Shown: positions 32,766-45,530, numbered from the stretch's first letter. The stretch: DNA of 64,000 nucleotides from Lycium barbarum (GCF_019175385.1 NC_083346.1:60851821-60915820); one strand, 5' to 3'. Notes: a model not told the origin generated them from the sequence alone. Numbers and translations: made by a program.

Positions 32766-35700
32766 TGTCACGACCCAACCCCGTAGGCCGTGACTGGGGC
32801 CCGAGCTGGACACCCGTATACACGCCTGTTGGCTATATGATCAATCAACACAAACATAACATGGAACTTATGAAGGCCAAAGCATAGTCTCGGAGGTCAC
32901 ATAAGTGTATAAATATGTGCCGCAACCTGTCTCCTGAGGAGTCACAACTATCAACAGATAACACAGTACACAAGCCGACAAGGCTGTCATAATAGGTGGG
33001 AACGTCCCAACTATATATATACGCAAGCCGACAAGGCTGCCACTACGAAACAATAACACAAGTAAGCCGACAAGGCTGCTATCACAACATGCCAATATAT
33101 GCAAGCCGGCAAGGCTGCTACAACGATAGAACACACATACTGATCATACACACAACTAATCCCATCTAAATACAACCCACATACATGTCTACAGACCTCT
33201 AAGAGTTTCAACAGTGAAATATGACGGGACAGGGCCCCGTCGTACCCTTAGACAACATATACATATATTTAGATAAAAAAGGATCTATACCAAATCTGGG
33301 CTCCGGAACAACGGAGCTCTCCAAGATAGCAGAAGGGAAGTCCTAAGCTGGCGGCTCACCAAAGCGAGTATCTGTACCTGCGGGCATGAAACACAGCCCC
33401 CGAGGAAAGAGGGTCAGTACGGAATATGTACTGAGCATGTAAAGCGGGAAATACAATAAAAGGAGCATATCTGAAATAAGGAGTACAGGAAACAAGTACA
33501 ATGTTCAGAATACCAAAACACTTGCCTTTGAAACATAATCATGCTTGTCAATATCATATATCATATACATATATACCGTACCCGACCCTCTAGTGAGGGA
33601 CTCGGTGAATAAAGTCATCATATGCCCTCCTAGCCGCCATAACATGTCATTATATCATCATATCATCATCTCATCATCTCATCATCATGTCATCATATCA
33701 TCATATATATATACCGTATCTGGCCCTCTAGTGAGGGACTCGGTGAACAATGCAGTGAAACTGTGCACGATAACATACCCAGCCCGGGACTCGGTGAAAG
33801 ATATATTGAGGCATGCACGAGCAGAGTAGTGACAAACCATATGCAATTTTAAACAATATCAAGACTCAATGGAATACTCAAAATGAACTATTATTTGCAA
33901 ATTCAAATAATAATCATATCAAGTACCTTCGGATGTCCCTGTGGATTTTATCAAAATGAAACTTTGAAATCATATGTACATATCAAAATAATAATAAATC
34001 AAATTCTGAGAATCAAGAACATTAGCGATCCTAGTGGCTCTACGAATAGGAACTTCTTTGGAACCATATACATATCGTCTCTTCGTTTTGTAAGGATCAT
34101 GCCAAAAAAGAAAGAAGTGTTAACTTTACATACCTTTGGCGTTTATTCGTAACACAACACGTATACGCTGCCCAAAGTTTCAACCTATATTAAGACGTCA
34201 AGAATTATGGTTAAGCTACGGGGAGATTCAAAACGTTTCCCAACGTTAGCAACTCCTTTCTAGACAATTTAGACGACGGTTTCCTTACATCCCAAACTAA
34301 TTACATACTAGTCAAGCTAACGCCAATAATTGTACGTTTAAGTACTATATCGAGGCTATTCAAGACAAGAGATGCTCGGAATTCTTGCAAACGCTTACGA
34401 ACATACTAAGCAAACCACATACGATTCTTACACATTATTTTATATCTTCTTTTCATATAAATTCAGTGAGATACGACCAGCAGCCACACGACAACTACAT
34501 CATTAATTCATACGCAAATAAGCTACATTATTATCACTACAATCCTTACAACAACCCACAAACAATTTTAGCTCCAACTCTAACCATTAAATACCTTCAT
34601 TTCCATCATAAAATTCATGACAAAAACAATCAAAATACCAAGTAAAATTAGTTCACCATCTTCTACACAAAACAGTCCCTACACGGCTTCAACCATGCTT
34701 CAACATCAATACACATAATTTCATGGATTCAATTTATATTCATATCAACACAACTTCACCTTTAACTTTCTAATTCTTTTCATCCTTTTAATATGTAATT
34801 TATGATAGCAACAACCATAATTACTAAATAAAATCAGTCCACCCATTTAAACTAAAACAGTCCCTACGGCCACATTAGCATTCCAACACCAACATTCATA
34901 ATTTTATACATGCAATTCATGTTCACCAAGTTACAACCATACTTCAACATCAACACATATAATTCCATGGCTATTATCATGCTCCAACATCAACACACCT
35001 AATTTCATGGATTCAATTTACATTTGCACATTTACAACACGTCCAAATCCTTACTAAAAACGTGTAAAAAGATGATCAATTCTTACCTTAACAATCTAAC
35101 TTCCCAACTTGGCTAGAATTTGATGACTTGAACTAATACTTGTTCTTGTTGCTCCAATGGCTACTCCACGTTGCTATGCACCTTCCTAAGGGTTGAAACA
35201 CCTTGGAAAATATTTTTTTTGAATCAAAATGGATAGCTCAAATCTGGCCGTGAGCTTATAAGAGCTTGCATGGCATGTTTATGGTTTCTCCTTCACTTGA
35301 AACATAATTGTGAATGTGTAGAACACTTTAAGGGTTTAATGGTAAGAAAAAAAATAGAAGGGCTGGCTGTGCTTGGTGGTGGAACTGCCATGGCTGGCCG
35401 TGGCTCTCTTTCCTCTTCACTTGGTGAAGATGAGAGCCTCTCTCTCTAAGTTCACTTTGTGGGGTTGGGAAATGAGTTGTGGCTGCAACTTGGTCAAAAA
35501 AGTAGACCATTTTCCTGCCAAAGAGGGTCTTACACGTTCCCCTAATTAAAGCATGGGCCAAAATCTAATTTGGTCATGTGGCAGTGGGGCCCACACGGCC
35601 ACTAGTGCATAATTAGTGAATATTTAAGTCTTAATCCCCACTTAATAATCCAATCATGGTTAATTAATCCCTAATCTCCATTAATATGTTTACACTAAGT

Positions 35701-35839
35701 AAAATTTATAAACAAATTTATGTTCTAATAAAAATTGAAAAATTAAGGATTTCTATTCCGTGTCCGGGAAGGGTTCCGTCTTTAACTCACGTCGATTCTT
35801 TCACGAATAACTCGACGTATGAAAATACGGGGTCTAACA
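32766..35839 (-). repeat. TE-F 3' LTR (3074 bp)
   Basis: Starts on the minus strand at 35839 with tgttagaccccg and ends at 32766 with gtcgtgaca. About 270 bp present in the 5' LTR (53007-53284) are absent near 34370. It carries four AGCC-GACAA-GGCT hairpin units (32973-33116), the second hairpin (33223-33241), the triple stem-loop block (33378-33434) and repeated catcatat/tcatcatc runs near 33650-33710. Confidence 0.9.
32973..33116 (-). repeat. Four dispersed AGCC-GACAA-GGCT hairpin units
   Basis: agccgacaaggct occurs at 32973-32985, 33026-33038 and 33065-33077, and as agccggcaaggct at 33104-33116. Each has a 4-bp stem and 5-nt loop, at spacings of 38-53 bp. The same units are in the 5' LTR from 51620. 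Single or double copies occur in the LTRs of TE-G (38167 region), TE-D and TE-H. Role unknown. Confidence 0.7.
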
Positions 35840-36419
35840 TTCTCCCCCCCCCCCCCCCCCCCCGCCCCCCTTTATAACATTCGTTATCGAATGTTGAATT
35901 GGTCCCGTAACGTCCTATAAGAAATTTTGGAAAGGTTTCCCTTATCGTCATAACATATAGTCTTATCTGACAATCAATATAATCAAGGTAGGCATTTAAG
36001 TTACCTGTAGGCGTAGGGAACAAGTAAGGATACTTGTTCTTCATCTCCTCCTCAACTTCCCAGATCATCTCTTCCCTATTGTTGTTTCGCCATAATACTT
36101 TGACGGAAGCCACGTTCTTAGTTCGCAACCTCCTAATCTGCCGATCAAGTATGGCTATAGGCTGCTCCTCGTAGGATAACTCCTCTGTCACCTGGATATC
36201 ATCTACGGGAAATACTCTGGAAGGATCGCCTACACATTTGCGAAGCATTGACACGTGAAATACTGGATGCACTGCTTCCAAATCAGTTGGTAGGTCTAAC
36301 TCATAGGCAACCTGGCCTACTCTACGGACAATCTGATAAGGCCCAATGTATCTCGGGCTTAGCTTCCCTTTCCTGCCAAATCTCATAACACCCTTCATGG
36401 GCAACACCTTCAGGAACAC
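35787..36419 (-). pseudogene. pol: TE-F integrase C-terminus and chromodomain-like tail
   Basis: Reads [75 protein letters not shown] and [13 protein letters not shown]. The expected stop just after (compare TE-B and TE-G) is lost, and the frame runs through the polypurine tract into the LTR, giving Gly-rich junk. True coding probably ended near 35970. A Trp-to-TAG change at 36420-36422 separates it from the core. Confidence 0.86.
35840..35895 (-). promoter_or_regulatory. TE-F polypurine tract with 20-base homopolymer, and hairpin
   Basis: Plus strand shows 20 C (35844-35863), one G, then six C, followed by the inverted repeat AACATTCG-TTAT-CGAATGTT (35876-35895). In element sense this is a G-rich purine tract far longer than in relatives. 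Confidence 0.85.
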
Positions 36420-37310
36420 CTAGTCACCAACCTGAAATTCTAAGTGTCGACGTCGCTTATCTGCATATGATTTCTGCTGACTCTGGGCTGCCAGTAATCT
36501 CTCCTGAATAAGCTTCACTTTATCAACAGCCTGCTGAATCATATCTGGGCCTATCAACTTAGTTTCACCAATATCAAACCAGCCAATAGGTGATCTGCAC
36601 TTCCTCCCATACAAGGCCTCATACGGTGCCATCTGAATACTCGAATGGTAGCTGTTATTATAGGCGAACTCAATAAGTGGCAAGTGATCATCCCAGCTAC
36701 CCCTGAAATCAATAACACAGGCCCGTAACATATCTTGTAGCGTCTGAATGGTACGCTCGGCCTGTCCTTCAGTCTGAGGGTGAAATGCCGTGCTGAGACT
36801 CACTTGTGTCCCCAATCCCTCCTGGAATGATCTCCAGAAGTTAGCTGTGAACTGGGCTCCTCTATCAGAGATAATAGCTTTGGGAACCCCGTGAAGTCTC
36901 ACTATCTCCTTAAGGTACAACCTGGCATAATCCTCAGCTGAATATGTAGTCATGACTGGAAGAAAGTGGGCTGATTTTATCAACCTATCAACGATGACCC
37001 AGATAGAGTCATATTTTCGCAGAGTGCGAGGTAAACCTGTGACGAAGTCCATATTGATCACCTCCCATTTCCAGGTCGGAATCTCCATCTCCTGTAATAG
37101 TCCCCCAGGTTTCTGGTGCTTGATCTTAACCTGTTGACAATTCGGGCACTGAGCAACAAACCCTGCTATATCCTTCTTCATTCCATCCCACCAATACAAG
37201 CATCTGAGGTCATGATACATCTTCGTTGACCCTGGATGAACAGAATAACGGGCATAGTGTGCTTTTCCCAACACCTGTTGTCGTAACCCTGCAACCTCAG
37301 GTACACATAA
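36420..37310 (-). pseudogene. pol: TE-F integrase zinc domain and core
   Basis: 284 open codons from 37274. HHCC domain is [17 protein letters not shown] and CPNCQQVK. The core keeps all three catalytic acids: NMDFVTGLP, ISDRGAQFT and EGQAERTIQTLQ. FAYNNSYHSSIQMAPYEALYGRKC follows. It is the most complete integrase core on the minus strand here. It is cut from the upstream frame by a stop at 37311-37313 in the conserved RLCVP motif. Confidence 0.89.
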
Positions 37311-38081
37311 TCAACCTTTGTATCGTAGCACTCCGTCAGGTGCAACCTCGAATGGGGTCTCTTCCTTTTGAAGAGGTGCATCTCTATGATGTACAAGAAT
37401 GGGATCCTCGTACTGGTGTCTCTTTATCTCTTCTATGATAGAGGACTCAGAAACTCCTCGAACAGAAACCCTGCCATTATCAGCATCAGCCAAACAGACT
37501 CCCAGATTAGCTAACTGACAAATCTCACGGACTATGCCCTTCTGCTCTTGTTGTACATCTGCCAAACTACCCATAGATTTACGGCTGAGTGCATCCGCTA
37601 CGACATTTGCTTTCCCTGGGTGGTATAGAATGTCAACATCATAGTCCTTCAGCAACTCTAGCCACCGCCTCTGCCGCACATTCAGCTCCTTCTGCTTAAA
37701 GATGTACTGGAGACTCTTATGATCTGTATAAATGTCAACATGCATACCATATAAATAATGTATCCATATTTTTAAAGCATGAATCACCGTTGCTAACTCC
37801 AGATCATGGGTGGGATAATTTCTTTCGTTCTTTCTGAGCTGTCGGGAGGCATAGGCTATAACTTTGCCATGCTGCAGCAACACACAACCTAACCCAACAC
37901 CGGAAGCATCACAATAAATGACATAGCCATCTGGTCCCTCAGGAAGAGTTAGAACTGGGGCTGTAGTCAATCTATCTTTCAGCAACTGGAAGCTCCGCTC
38001 ACAAGCATCGGTCCACTGGAACTTAGCTGCCTTCTGGGTTAGCCTTGTTAAAGGCGCTGAAATCGAAGCAAACTTCTCTAC
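37311..38081 (-). pseudogene. pol: TE-F RNaseH, 5' side cut by TE-G
   Basis: From the TE-G junction: [72 protein letters not shown] and [10 protein letters not shown]. RNaseH catalytic residues are intact. The open frame extends upstream into the TE-G LTR to 38177, but that part is LTR sequence. The upstream remainder of pol resumes at 48444. Confidence 0.88.
38077..38081. repeat. Target-site duplication of TE-G, left copy (tctac)
   Basis: Identical to 48439-48443. Confidence 0.92.
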
Positions 38082-40973
38082 TGTCACGACCCAACCCCAT
38101 AGGCCGTGACTAGTGCCCGATCTGGGCACCCAAACCCATTTATCAAATGCATTCAAGTATATAGCAGAAGCCGACAAGGCTGTATTTACAAATTTAGATA
38201 ATCCCTAGAAAAAGTTTGGCAGAGTCTCCTTTGTTTTTCGGACTATCCAGAATAACCCTGTACACAGCAAACACAAACAAAGGCCACACAGGGCTAACAA
38301 AGCAACATATAAACATATGCGGACCGGCCGCCTCGGCGTATGGGATCGCCCAAACACGACATATACACACATCCATACAGAAAGACCCTAACCCACAGAC
38401 ATGTCCACAGACCTCTAAACAGACCGACAGAATCATATGACGGGACAGGGCCCCGCCGTACCCAAATAGTCAGATGTACAGAAATATATACATAGCAAAA
38501 GGGTAAATGTACCAAAAGTGGACTCCGGATCAAAAGGGAGTACTCCGAAATAGCAGAAAGTGGAGCCTACAGTGGAGGATCACCTGTGTCTGTACCTGCG
38601 GGCATGAAACGCAGCCCCCGAAGAAAGGGGGTCAGTACGAAAGATGTACTGAGTATGTAAAGCATAGAGTACAGAAATATGAGCCACAACTGAAAATAAA
38701 CAGGATACAAAAGGGGAAATACTGAACAGTATATCAGAATCTATATCAAAATCATGTATACATAATGCAAACAAAATCATGCAAAGCTCAGGAACGTGGT
38801 TACCACTCCGACACTGGTGCCACACACAGCATAACACCAGAAGGTTCAAATCTCGGTACATCCCCGAGCACACATATCATCATAACATATCACCAGCCAT
38901 ATCACAGCACAACACCAAACCGAACCCGGCCCTATGACGAGGTCTCGGGAAACGTAACACAACATATGGCCGAATTTATCATAGTACGCACGAATCATAA
39001 CCGGCCCGGGAACCGGTGAACGAAGTCATAATAAGGGCACGAGCGGAGTCGTGAGCAAACAATGCAATTTATAGGTCGAAACATATTTTGAAACTTGATA
39101 ACATCATATGCTAATTCATTAGTCAACTAGTTCGAATAGTTAGTCAATACGGGGTTCGTTTCACAAAATATTTCCAACATTGTATTTATGGTTCAAAATA
39201 TAATCTAGAATACTGTGGCAGTCAAAACATTATTTTATGATAGCTAAACTCATAAACAAAAGTGTTTTGCTGACATTATACAAAAACGAGAATAATAGAG
39301 CAACAAGGAAGTCTCGATGCTAGCGGGCCACCGCGGGTCAAGTCGAAGTGACGGACATGAACCACGAACATTTAGGGTCTATGGAATCATGCATGGAAGA
39401 TCCGAAGCGATTTGATTACATTTGCATAATTTTTGGACATCTAATTACTTTGCAAGCAAAAGAAGGACTTTAAGGTTTAATTCAATTGAATGAATAGTGC
39501 TCGATTTCTAATTCGGATTTCAAGGACTAATTGCCCCCGGGGCTCCGATATCAACCTAGGATACTTAAGACATGCCAAAAGAAGGAGTAGGTAGCCCTAT
39601 ATACCTTATATACGTCTTACGCTCGCCCAAAACTCAAGTCCCGTTTCGCTCAGAATCTGCAAATGGTCAAAGTTACCATTTAGGGATTTCAAGGCTTAAG
39701 AATTCACTTAATTTCATTTTTGTCTACCGAAATTTTGGCAGCACTTCCCCTATATATATAACACCCCCGAGACTTAACTCGGCTCAATATACATCAACAC
39801 AACAACCAACAATATCACAAACATCACAAGTCATAACAAAAATCACTCTAACGTCAATATTCTCTCTTTCTACATAAATCAACAACTTTCATCCAAACTT
39901 CACAACATCAAACTAACATCCACATTATCACATTCATTTACTCATTCAAAGTTATTCAAACACATTCCAATAATATTCCAAGCGATATACATGAATTCAA
40001 GTATGCCGCCAATTTCCATATTCTATCCAAAACTTCAACAAATGCGACAGACTACCAACTCGCATTATTTTCATCCAAATTCATTAACAACGACCATAAT
40101 TCACATTTAGAATCTCACTTCTATAATTATATAAAAATCATATAGAATTCACATAATTTTTCATAATTACGTACAAGAAATTTCAATGCCAATTCAATTC
40201 ATTAAACCTTCATTTGCATCACAAGAAGTCACCACAATACAACTAATCAATCCAAACAAACTTGAATCCACTTCTCCTCCTCCCTATGTGGTACACGACC
40301 AACACCTTCCACCCACACACACACGGCTATGCACAACACAACACAATCCCATATTTTTCATGAAACTTCAATCACTATTACATATATACCTATTTCATAA
40401 CATCAAAACATAGAAATCTTACCTTTCTCTTAAGGTTTCGATTTGCCGCAAATGTGATTCTTCCGCCAAACTAATTGTATCACGTCGGAGAGCGTCTTGG
40501 ACTTACTACAATACAAGAAGGACAAGATTTTTGGATTAAGATCAAGGCTAGAATTTTTTTTCTTTCTTTCTTATGTTGGCCGAAACTCTCTCTCTTGGGT
40601 GTTCTTCAATTTATGATTTGCTTCTTTTTCTTGAATGTTCTAAGGCTAGCAATATATAGTACTCTCTTCATTAAGTTGTCACATGCTAATCACATGACAA
40701 CTTGTTATGGGTTTGGGCCAAAGACATGGCCGGCCACCCTTAACATTTTGGGCCTCATTTCTCTTAAATTTTTGTTGAGCCCAAATCATTAAAACTCTCG
40801 TTTTAAAATTTCCGAAATCCCAATTTTGCCCCTTGGACTTCCTCCATATTTTCACACTAATATTTTCATAAACAACATAGACATATTAACTAAAATAAAA
40901 AACATGGCCTTATAACATACAAGTCTTAATTATTTCCACGAATTCCCATTATGCGAAAATGCGGGACATAACA
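38082..40973 (-). repeat. TE-G 3' LTR
   Basis: Starts on the minus strand at 40973 (tgttatgtcccgc) and ends at 38082 (gtcgtgaca). It contains one AGCC-GACAA-GGCT unit near 38167, the second hairpin at 38439-38457 and the triple stem-loop block at 38596-38652. No conserved protein frame. Confidence 0.92.
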
Positions 40974-41009
40974 TTCTCCCCCCCTTAAGAACATTCGTCC
41001 CCGAATGTT
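40974..41009 (-). promoter_or_regulatory. TE-G polypurine tract and adjacent hairpin
   Basis: Element sense TAAGGGGGGGAGAA (40974-40987) before the LTR. Perfect 8-bp inverted repeat AACATTCG-GGGA-CGAATGTT at 40990-41009. Confidence 0.88.
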
Positions 41010-41087
41010 AAATTACTCTTATAAAGTCTTATGAGCATAACGGGGGAGTCCCTCTCATATAAGTAGTTCACATGATTCATACATCGA

Positions 41088-44000
41088 TTAATACAACAAG
41101 TTCAAAAGGTTTAGATTACCTGTGGGTGTAGGAAACAAGTGGGGATATTTCCTCCTCATCTCCTCCTCCGACTCCCAGGTCATCTTTTCTCGGTTGTTGT
41201 TGAACCATAGGACTTTAACAGAAGGCACTTCTTTGGTGCGCAGTCTCCTTACCTGTCGATCCAGAATAGTTATAGGTTGCTCTTCATAAGACAATTGCTC
41301 CGTCACTTGAATATCATCTATTGGGAATATTCTGGAAGGATCACCAATACATTTTCGTAGCATGGACACATGAAATACCGGGTGTACGGCCTCCAAATCG
41401 GATGGTAAGTCTAGCTCATAGGCGACCTCGCCTATCTTCCGAATGATCTGATACGACCCAATATACCGCGGGCTTAACTTACCCTTCTTACCGAATCTCA
41501 TAACACCCTTCATGTACCTGCGTGGAGTGCGCGGTAACCCAACAACGAAATCCATATTAATCATCTCCCATTTCCAGGCTGGAATTTCCATCTCCTGTAA
41601 TAACCCACCGGGCTTCTGGTGTTCAATTTTAACCTGCTGACAATTCGGGCACTGACTAATAAACTCTGCAATATCTTTCTTCATACCGTCCCACCAATAC
41701 AAACTTTTGAGATCATGATACATTTTAGTGGAACCAGGATGAACAGAATACCGTGCATTATGCGCCTCGCCCATGATTTGTCGCCGTAAGCCTGCAACAT
41801 CCGGAACACAGAATCTGCCTTCATATAATAATACCCCTTCAGGTGAAATTTCAAACGGAGTCTTGTCATTATTAAGGGCCACATCTCTGTACTGAACCAG
41901 GATAGGATCTTCAAACTGACGCTGCTTTACCTCTGCTATAATAGATGATTCAGCAACTGCACGAACAGAAATCCTAGAATCTCCAGAATCCGCCAAACGA
42001 ACTCCAAGGCTGGCCAACTGATGAATTTCACGAACCAAGTCTTTCTTATCAGATGGTACATCAGCTAAACTACCCATGGACTTGTGGCTAAGTGCATCCG
42101 CTACCACATTGGCTTTCCCAAGATGGTACAGAATATCAACGTCATAGTCTTTCAATAACTCAAGCCATCTTCTCTGCCGCAAATTTAGTTCTTTCTTTTT
42201 AAAAATATACTGGAGACTCTTATGGTCCGTATAAATATCAACGTGGACCCTATATAAATAATGCCGCCAAATCTTCAAAGCATGAATCACCGCGGCTAAC
42301 TCAAGATCATGAGTGGGATAATTCTTCTCGTGCGGTCTGAGCTGCCGGGAAGCATAGGCTATGACTCGAACGTGCTGCATCAATACACAGCCTATCCCAA
42401 TACCAGAGGCATCACAATAGACAACATACCCGTCTGATCCTTCTGGAAGAGCTAAAACTGGAGCTGTAATTAATTTTTCTTTCAACATCTGAAAGCTGCG
42501 CTCGCAGGCATCGGTCCACTGAAATTTCGCCGCTTTCTGAGTAAGCTTCTTCAGTGGTGCCGCTATAGAAGAAAAAGTTTCCACGAACCATCGATAATAT
42601 CCGGCTAACCCCAGAAAACTGCGTACCTCTGTCGGTGTAGTAGGCCTGGGCCAATTCTGTACAGCTTCAATCTTCTGCGTATCGACCCGAATACCTTCTG
42701 CTCCGACAACATGCCCCAAGAATGCCACAGAAGTTAACCAGAATTCACATTTGGAAAATCTAGCATATAATTTTTGTTGCCGAAGGGTGCCAAGTACTGT
42801 CCTCAAATGATCTGAATGCTCCTCTACTGATCGTGAATAAATCAAAATATCATCGATAAACACAATCACGAACATGTCCAGGAAAGGCCGAAATACCCGA
42901 TTCATCAGATCCATAAATACTGCTGGAGCATTAGTCAACCCGAAAGACATAACTCTGAATTCATAATGCCCGTACCGGGTCCTGAAAGCAGTCTCTGGGA
43001 TATCAGATTCTTGCACTCGCACCTGATGATAACCTGAGCGCAGATCCACCTTTAAAAAGTATTTAGCACCCTGCAACTGATCAAACAAATCATCAATCCG
43101 GGGGAGGGGATATTTATTCTTTATAGTCACCTTATTTAATTGCCGGTAATCGATACACATGCGCAGTGACCCGTCTTTCTTTCTTACAAATAATACCGGC
43201 GCTCCCCAGGGTGATGTATTGGGTGTAATAAAGCCTTTATCCAACAAGTCTTTCAGCTGCTCTTTCAACTCCTTCAATTCAGCCGGTGCCATTCTGTACG
43301 GAGGAATAGATATAGGCTGCGTATCCGGCAACAAGTCTATAGTGAAATCTATCTCCCGTTCAGGCGGAAGACCCGGAAGCTCATCTGGAAACACATCTGG
43401 AAACTCACTAACAACCGGAACAGACTGAAGAGTAGGTGTCTCGGCTGTAGTGTCGTGCACACGAACCAAATGATAGATATAACCTTTCTGAATCATCTTC
43501 TTAGCCTTGAGGTACGAAATAAACTTACCCCTCGGCGATGCTGTAGATCCGAACCACTCTATAACTGGTTCCCCTGGAAACTGAAAACGGACTACCTTTT
43601 TCTGGCAGTCAAAATTAGCATAACAGGAAGCTAACCAGTCCATACCCATAATGACATCGAATTCCAGCATATCTAATTCTATCAAATCAGCTTTAGTGCA
43701 GCGATCATATATAGTCACAAAACAATCCCTATATACCTGCCTCGCTATAATACAATCCCCGACCGGTGTAGCAACCTCAAATGGCTCTATAGGCTCAGAC
43801 ACTATCCCAATTTTACTAGCAACGAGCGGGGAAATATATGATAAAGTAGAACCAGGATCAATCAGTGCATATACAGATTTGGAGAAAACCAGAAATGTAC
43901 CTGTGACGACATTCGGTGAAGCCTCCTGGTCCTGGCGACTGGCTAATGCATATATGCGGTTCGAGGGACCGCTAGAACCTGAAGCACTGCCACGACCTCG

Positions 44001-44744
44001 ACCTCGACCGCATCCCACCGGTGCAGGCATACCTCGCCCCGCAGAGCGTACAACTGATGGAGCAGATGATGAACCAGCGGCTGATCCCGTTGGCTGAGCT
44101 ACACTACCAGAACCGCTCGCCAACGGACAATCTCGCATAATATGGCCCTGACCGCCGCATGAAAAACAGACTCCAGTAAGTCGATAACACTCTCCCGGGT
44201 GCGACTTCCCGCAATGGGAACAACGGGGCCTGGGTGGTCTGGGCTGACTGGGACCTCTGGATACCTGTGAACCTGATGCTCTGGAGCTCTGACCGGCCCC
44301 AGACTGTCCTGCACTGTCAAATCTCCTACCGGCTGGCTGTGTACCCCGGCCTGACGGAGGAGGATGTCTGCCTGAATGCTGCTGCTGAGGCTGTCCGCCT
44401 CGAGAATCTTCAGAATAACCTGCGAATCTGGCCCTCTTGGGCGGCCTCCTATCCCGATCTCTACTGGAATAATCAGCTCTATGTCGGTCCTCCATACCCA
44501 GGGCATAAGCCTGTAGTCGGGCAATATCCCTGTCTGCCTGCAATGCCACCGCCATACAGCCATCAATCAAATAGCAGTCTAACCCCATCACGTATCTGTG
44601 CATCCGATCGGCCATATCTGCTACTATGGCAGGTGCATACCGGGCCAAAGAATCAAACTCCATATTATACTCACGGACGCTCCGACCCCTCTGCTGCAGA
44701 TGCAAAAATCGGTCAACCCGCGCCCGCCGTAACTCTGGGGGCAA
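41088..44744 (-). CDS. gag-pol: TE-G gag-pol open frame, 1218 codons, integrase core deleted
   Basis: Longest open frame in the window. Order: gag C-half with two zinc motifs, C-x2-C-x3-H-x3-C at residues 175-186 and C-x2-C-x4-H-x4-C at 193-206; PR with ALIDPGST (Asp 296); RT with [11 protein letters not shown] (528-537), Asp 567 and FIDD (629-632); RNaseH with Asp 778, Glu 815 and Asp 840; integrase zinc domain (His 995, His 1002, Cys 1032, Cys 1035) and first catalytic Asp 1065. At residues 1077/1078 (41513/41514) the sequence jumps in frame from GLPRTPRRY to [12 protein letters not shown], losing two catalytic acids. The chromodomain-like tail is 1153-1204. RT and RNaseH look intact; integration by itself would not be possible. 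Confidence 0.9.
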   Translation of the reverse strand: MPPELRRARVDRFLHLQQRGRSVREYNMEFDSLARYAPAIVADMADRMHRYVMGLDCYLIDGCMAVALQADRDIARLQAYALGMEDRHRADYSSRDRDRRPPKRARFAGYSEDSRGGQPQQQHSGRHPPPSGRGTQPAGRRFDSAGQSGAGQSSRASGSQVSRGPSQPRPPRPRCSHCGKSHPGECYRLTGVCFSCGGQGHIMRDCPLASGSGSVAQPTGSAAGSSSAPSVVRSAGRGMPAPVGCGRGRGRGSASGSSGPSNRIYALASRQDQEASPNVVTGTFLVFSKSVYALIDPGSTLSYISPLVASKIGIVSEPIEPFEVATPVGDCIIARQVYRDCFVTIYDRCTKADLIELDMLEFDVIMGMDWLASCYANFDCQKKVVRFQFPGEPVIEWFGSTASPRGKFISYLKAKKMIQKGYIYHLVRVHDTTAETPTLQSVPVVSEFPDVFPDELPGLPPEREIDFTIDLLPDTQPISIPPYRMAPAELKELKEQLKDLLDKGFITPNTSPWGAPVLFVRKKDGSLRMCIDYRQLNKVTIKNKYPLPRIDDLFDQLQGAKYFLKVDLRSGYHQVRVQESDIPETAFRTRYGHYEFRVMSFGLTNAPAVFMDLMNRVFRPFLDMFVIVFIDDILIYSRSVEEHSDHLRTVLGTLRQQKLYARFSKCEFWLTSVAFLGHVVGAEGIRVDTQKIEAVQNWPRPTTPTEVRSFLGLAGYYRWFVETFSSIAAPLKKLTQKAAKFQWTDACERSFQMLKEKLITAPVLALPEGSDGYVVYCDASGIGIGCVLMQHVRVIAYASRQLRPHEKNYPTHDLELAAVIHALKIWRHYLYRVHVDIYTDHKSLQYIFKKKELNLRQRRWLELLKDYDVDILYHLGKANVVADALSHKSMGSLADVPSDKKDLVREIHQLASLGVRLADSGDSRISVRAVAESSIIAEVKQRQFEDPILVQYRDVALNNDKTPFEISPEGVLLYEGRFCVPDVAGLRRQIMGEAHNARYSVHPGSTKMYHDLKSLYWWDGMKKDIAEFISQCPNCQQVKIEHQKPGGLLQEMEIPAWKWEMINMDFVVGLPRTPRRYMKGVMRFGKKGKLSPRYIGSYQIIRKIGEVAYELDLPSDLEAVHPVFHVSMLRKCIGDPSRIFPIDDIQVTEQLSYEEQPITILDRQVRRLRTKEVPSVKVLWFNNNREKMTWESEEEMRRKYPHLFPTPTGNLNLLNLLY

Positions 44745-45326
44745 AAAGTGGTGAGTGAAAGCAGTAACGAACTCGTCCCAAGTAGCTGGGGTAGCACCCT
44801 CACCCCTGGATAGCTCCTAGGACTCATACCAGTGAGCAACAACATCCCGTAGTCTATGCGAAGCCAACTCAACAGACTCAGTCTCTGAAGCCCTGACCAA
44901 GTCTAGTCAGCGCCGCATCCCCAGAATAAAGTCATGGGGGTCCTCGTCGGGCTTAGACCCGTAAAACTCTGGAGGGCCACATAATAAAAACTCTCGAAGC
45001 CTCAGGCTGTCACGCCTGTCGTCATCATCATCATCTCTCCGCCCGCGTCTACGAGCCTGTCCCGCTACCAGAGTGGTCAATAACTGCACAGCCTCTCTCA
45101 GTGTCCTGTCCTCCGTCCCTGGCTGAGGAGCTGGAGGCTCGGGTGCGGGTACTCGGGCCCCTGGAGCTGCTGGTGGACCTGCTCCAGGCTCCGCCGGTGG
45201 TGTAGCGGATCCCTCTGAATGGGGCACAACCTCGGGAAAATCATAAACACGAGCCCGGGTAACTCGTTGTGCCTGACTAGTCCCTGCTTTGCCCTTCTGG
45301 GCCGCCGTTGCCTTCTTCAGAGGCAT
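44745..45326 (-). pseudogene. gag: TE-G gag N-terminal part, two in-frame stops
   Basis: ATG at 45324-45326 gives MPLKKATAAQKGK. A proline/alanine-rich segment, then an acidic Asp run and the gag core (LREFLLCGPPEFYGSKPDEDPHDFILGM). TGA interrupts MRRTLRL at about 44904-44906, and Trp-to-TAG at about 44817 interrupts YESWELS. Otherwise the frame continues straight into the 1218-codon frame, as in Tekay-type elements where gag and pol share one frame. Confidence 0.88.
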
Positions 45327-45444
45327 CACTGCAAACACAATAACGAATCAGATCAAAATCATCCTAATAGCATGGCTCTAACGCACGATCTAAGATTCCA
45401 AAGAAAAGTAACACCCTAAATGCCCTGTAGCCTCCTGTTTATAG

Positions 45445-45462
45445 ATGTGGTGCACAACACAC
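45445..45462 (-). promoter_or_regulatory. Leader hairpin, kissing-loop type (TE-G)
   Basis: Element sense GTGTG-TTGTGCAC-CACAT, palindrome GTGCAC in the loop, starting 52 nt after the primer site. Confidence 0.55.
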
Positions 45463-45514
45463 TGATAAACAAGACTCTACGAGACACGACCTGTAGACAT
45501 TCCGAGGACAAACC

Positions 45515-45526
45515 GCTCTGATACCA
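45515..45526 (-). other. TE-G primer-binding site (initiator Met tRNA)
   Basis: Reverse complement TGGTATCAGAGC, separated from the LTR edge by four bases. Confidence 0.92.
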
Positions 45527-45530
45527 CTTT

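Noticed and set aside
32958..33130. Spaced repeats resembling a CRISPR array
   Set aside because: Only four short 13-bp units with unequal spacers in a plant LTR; no cas genes, eukaryotic context. Better explained as LTR hairpin units.
43651..44097. 148-codon open frame on the plus strand
   Set aside because: Exact antisense shadow of the protease and gag region of TE-G.
44234..44758. 174-codon open frame on the plus strand
   Set aside because: Antisense of TE-G gag; Pro/Ser/Tyr-rich composition is a mirror of the gag linker codons.
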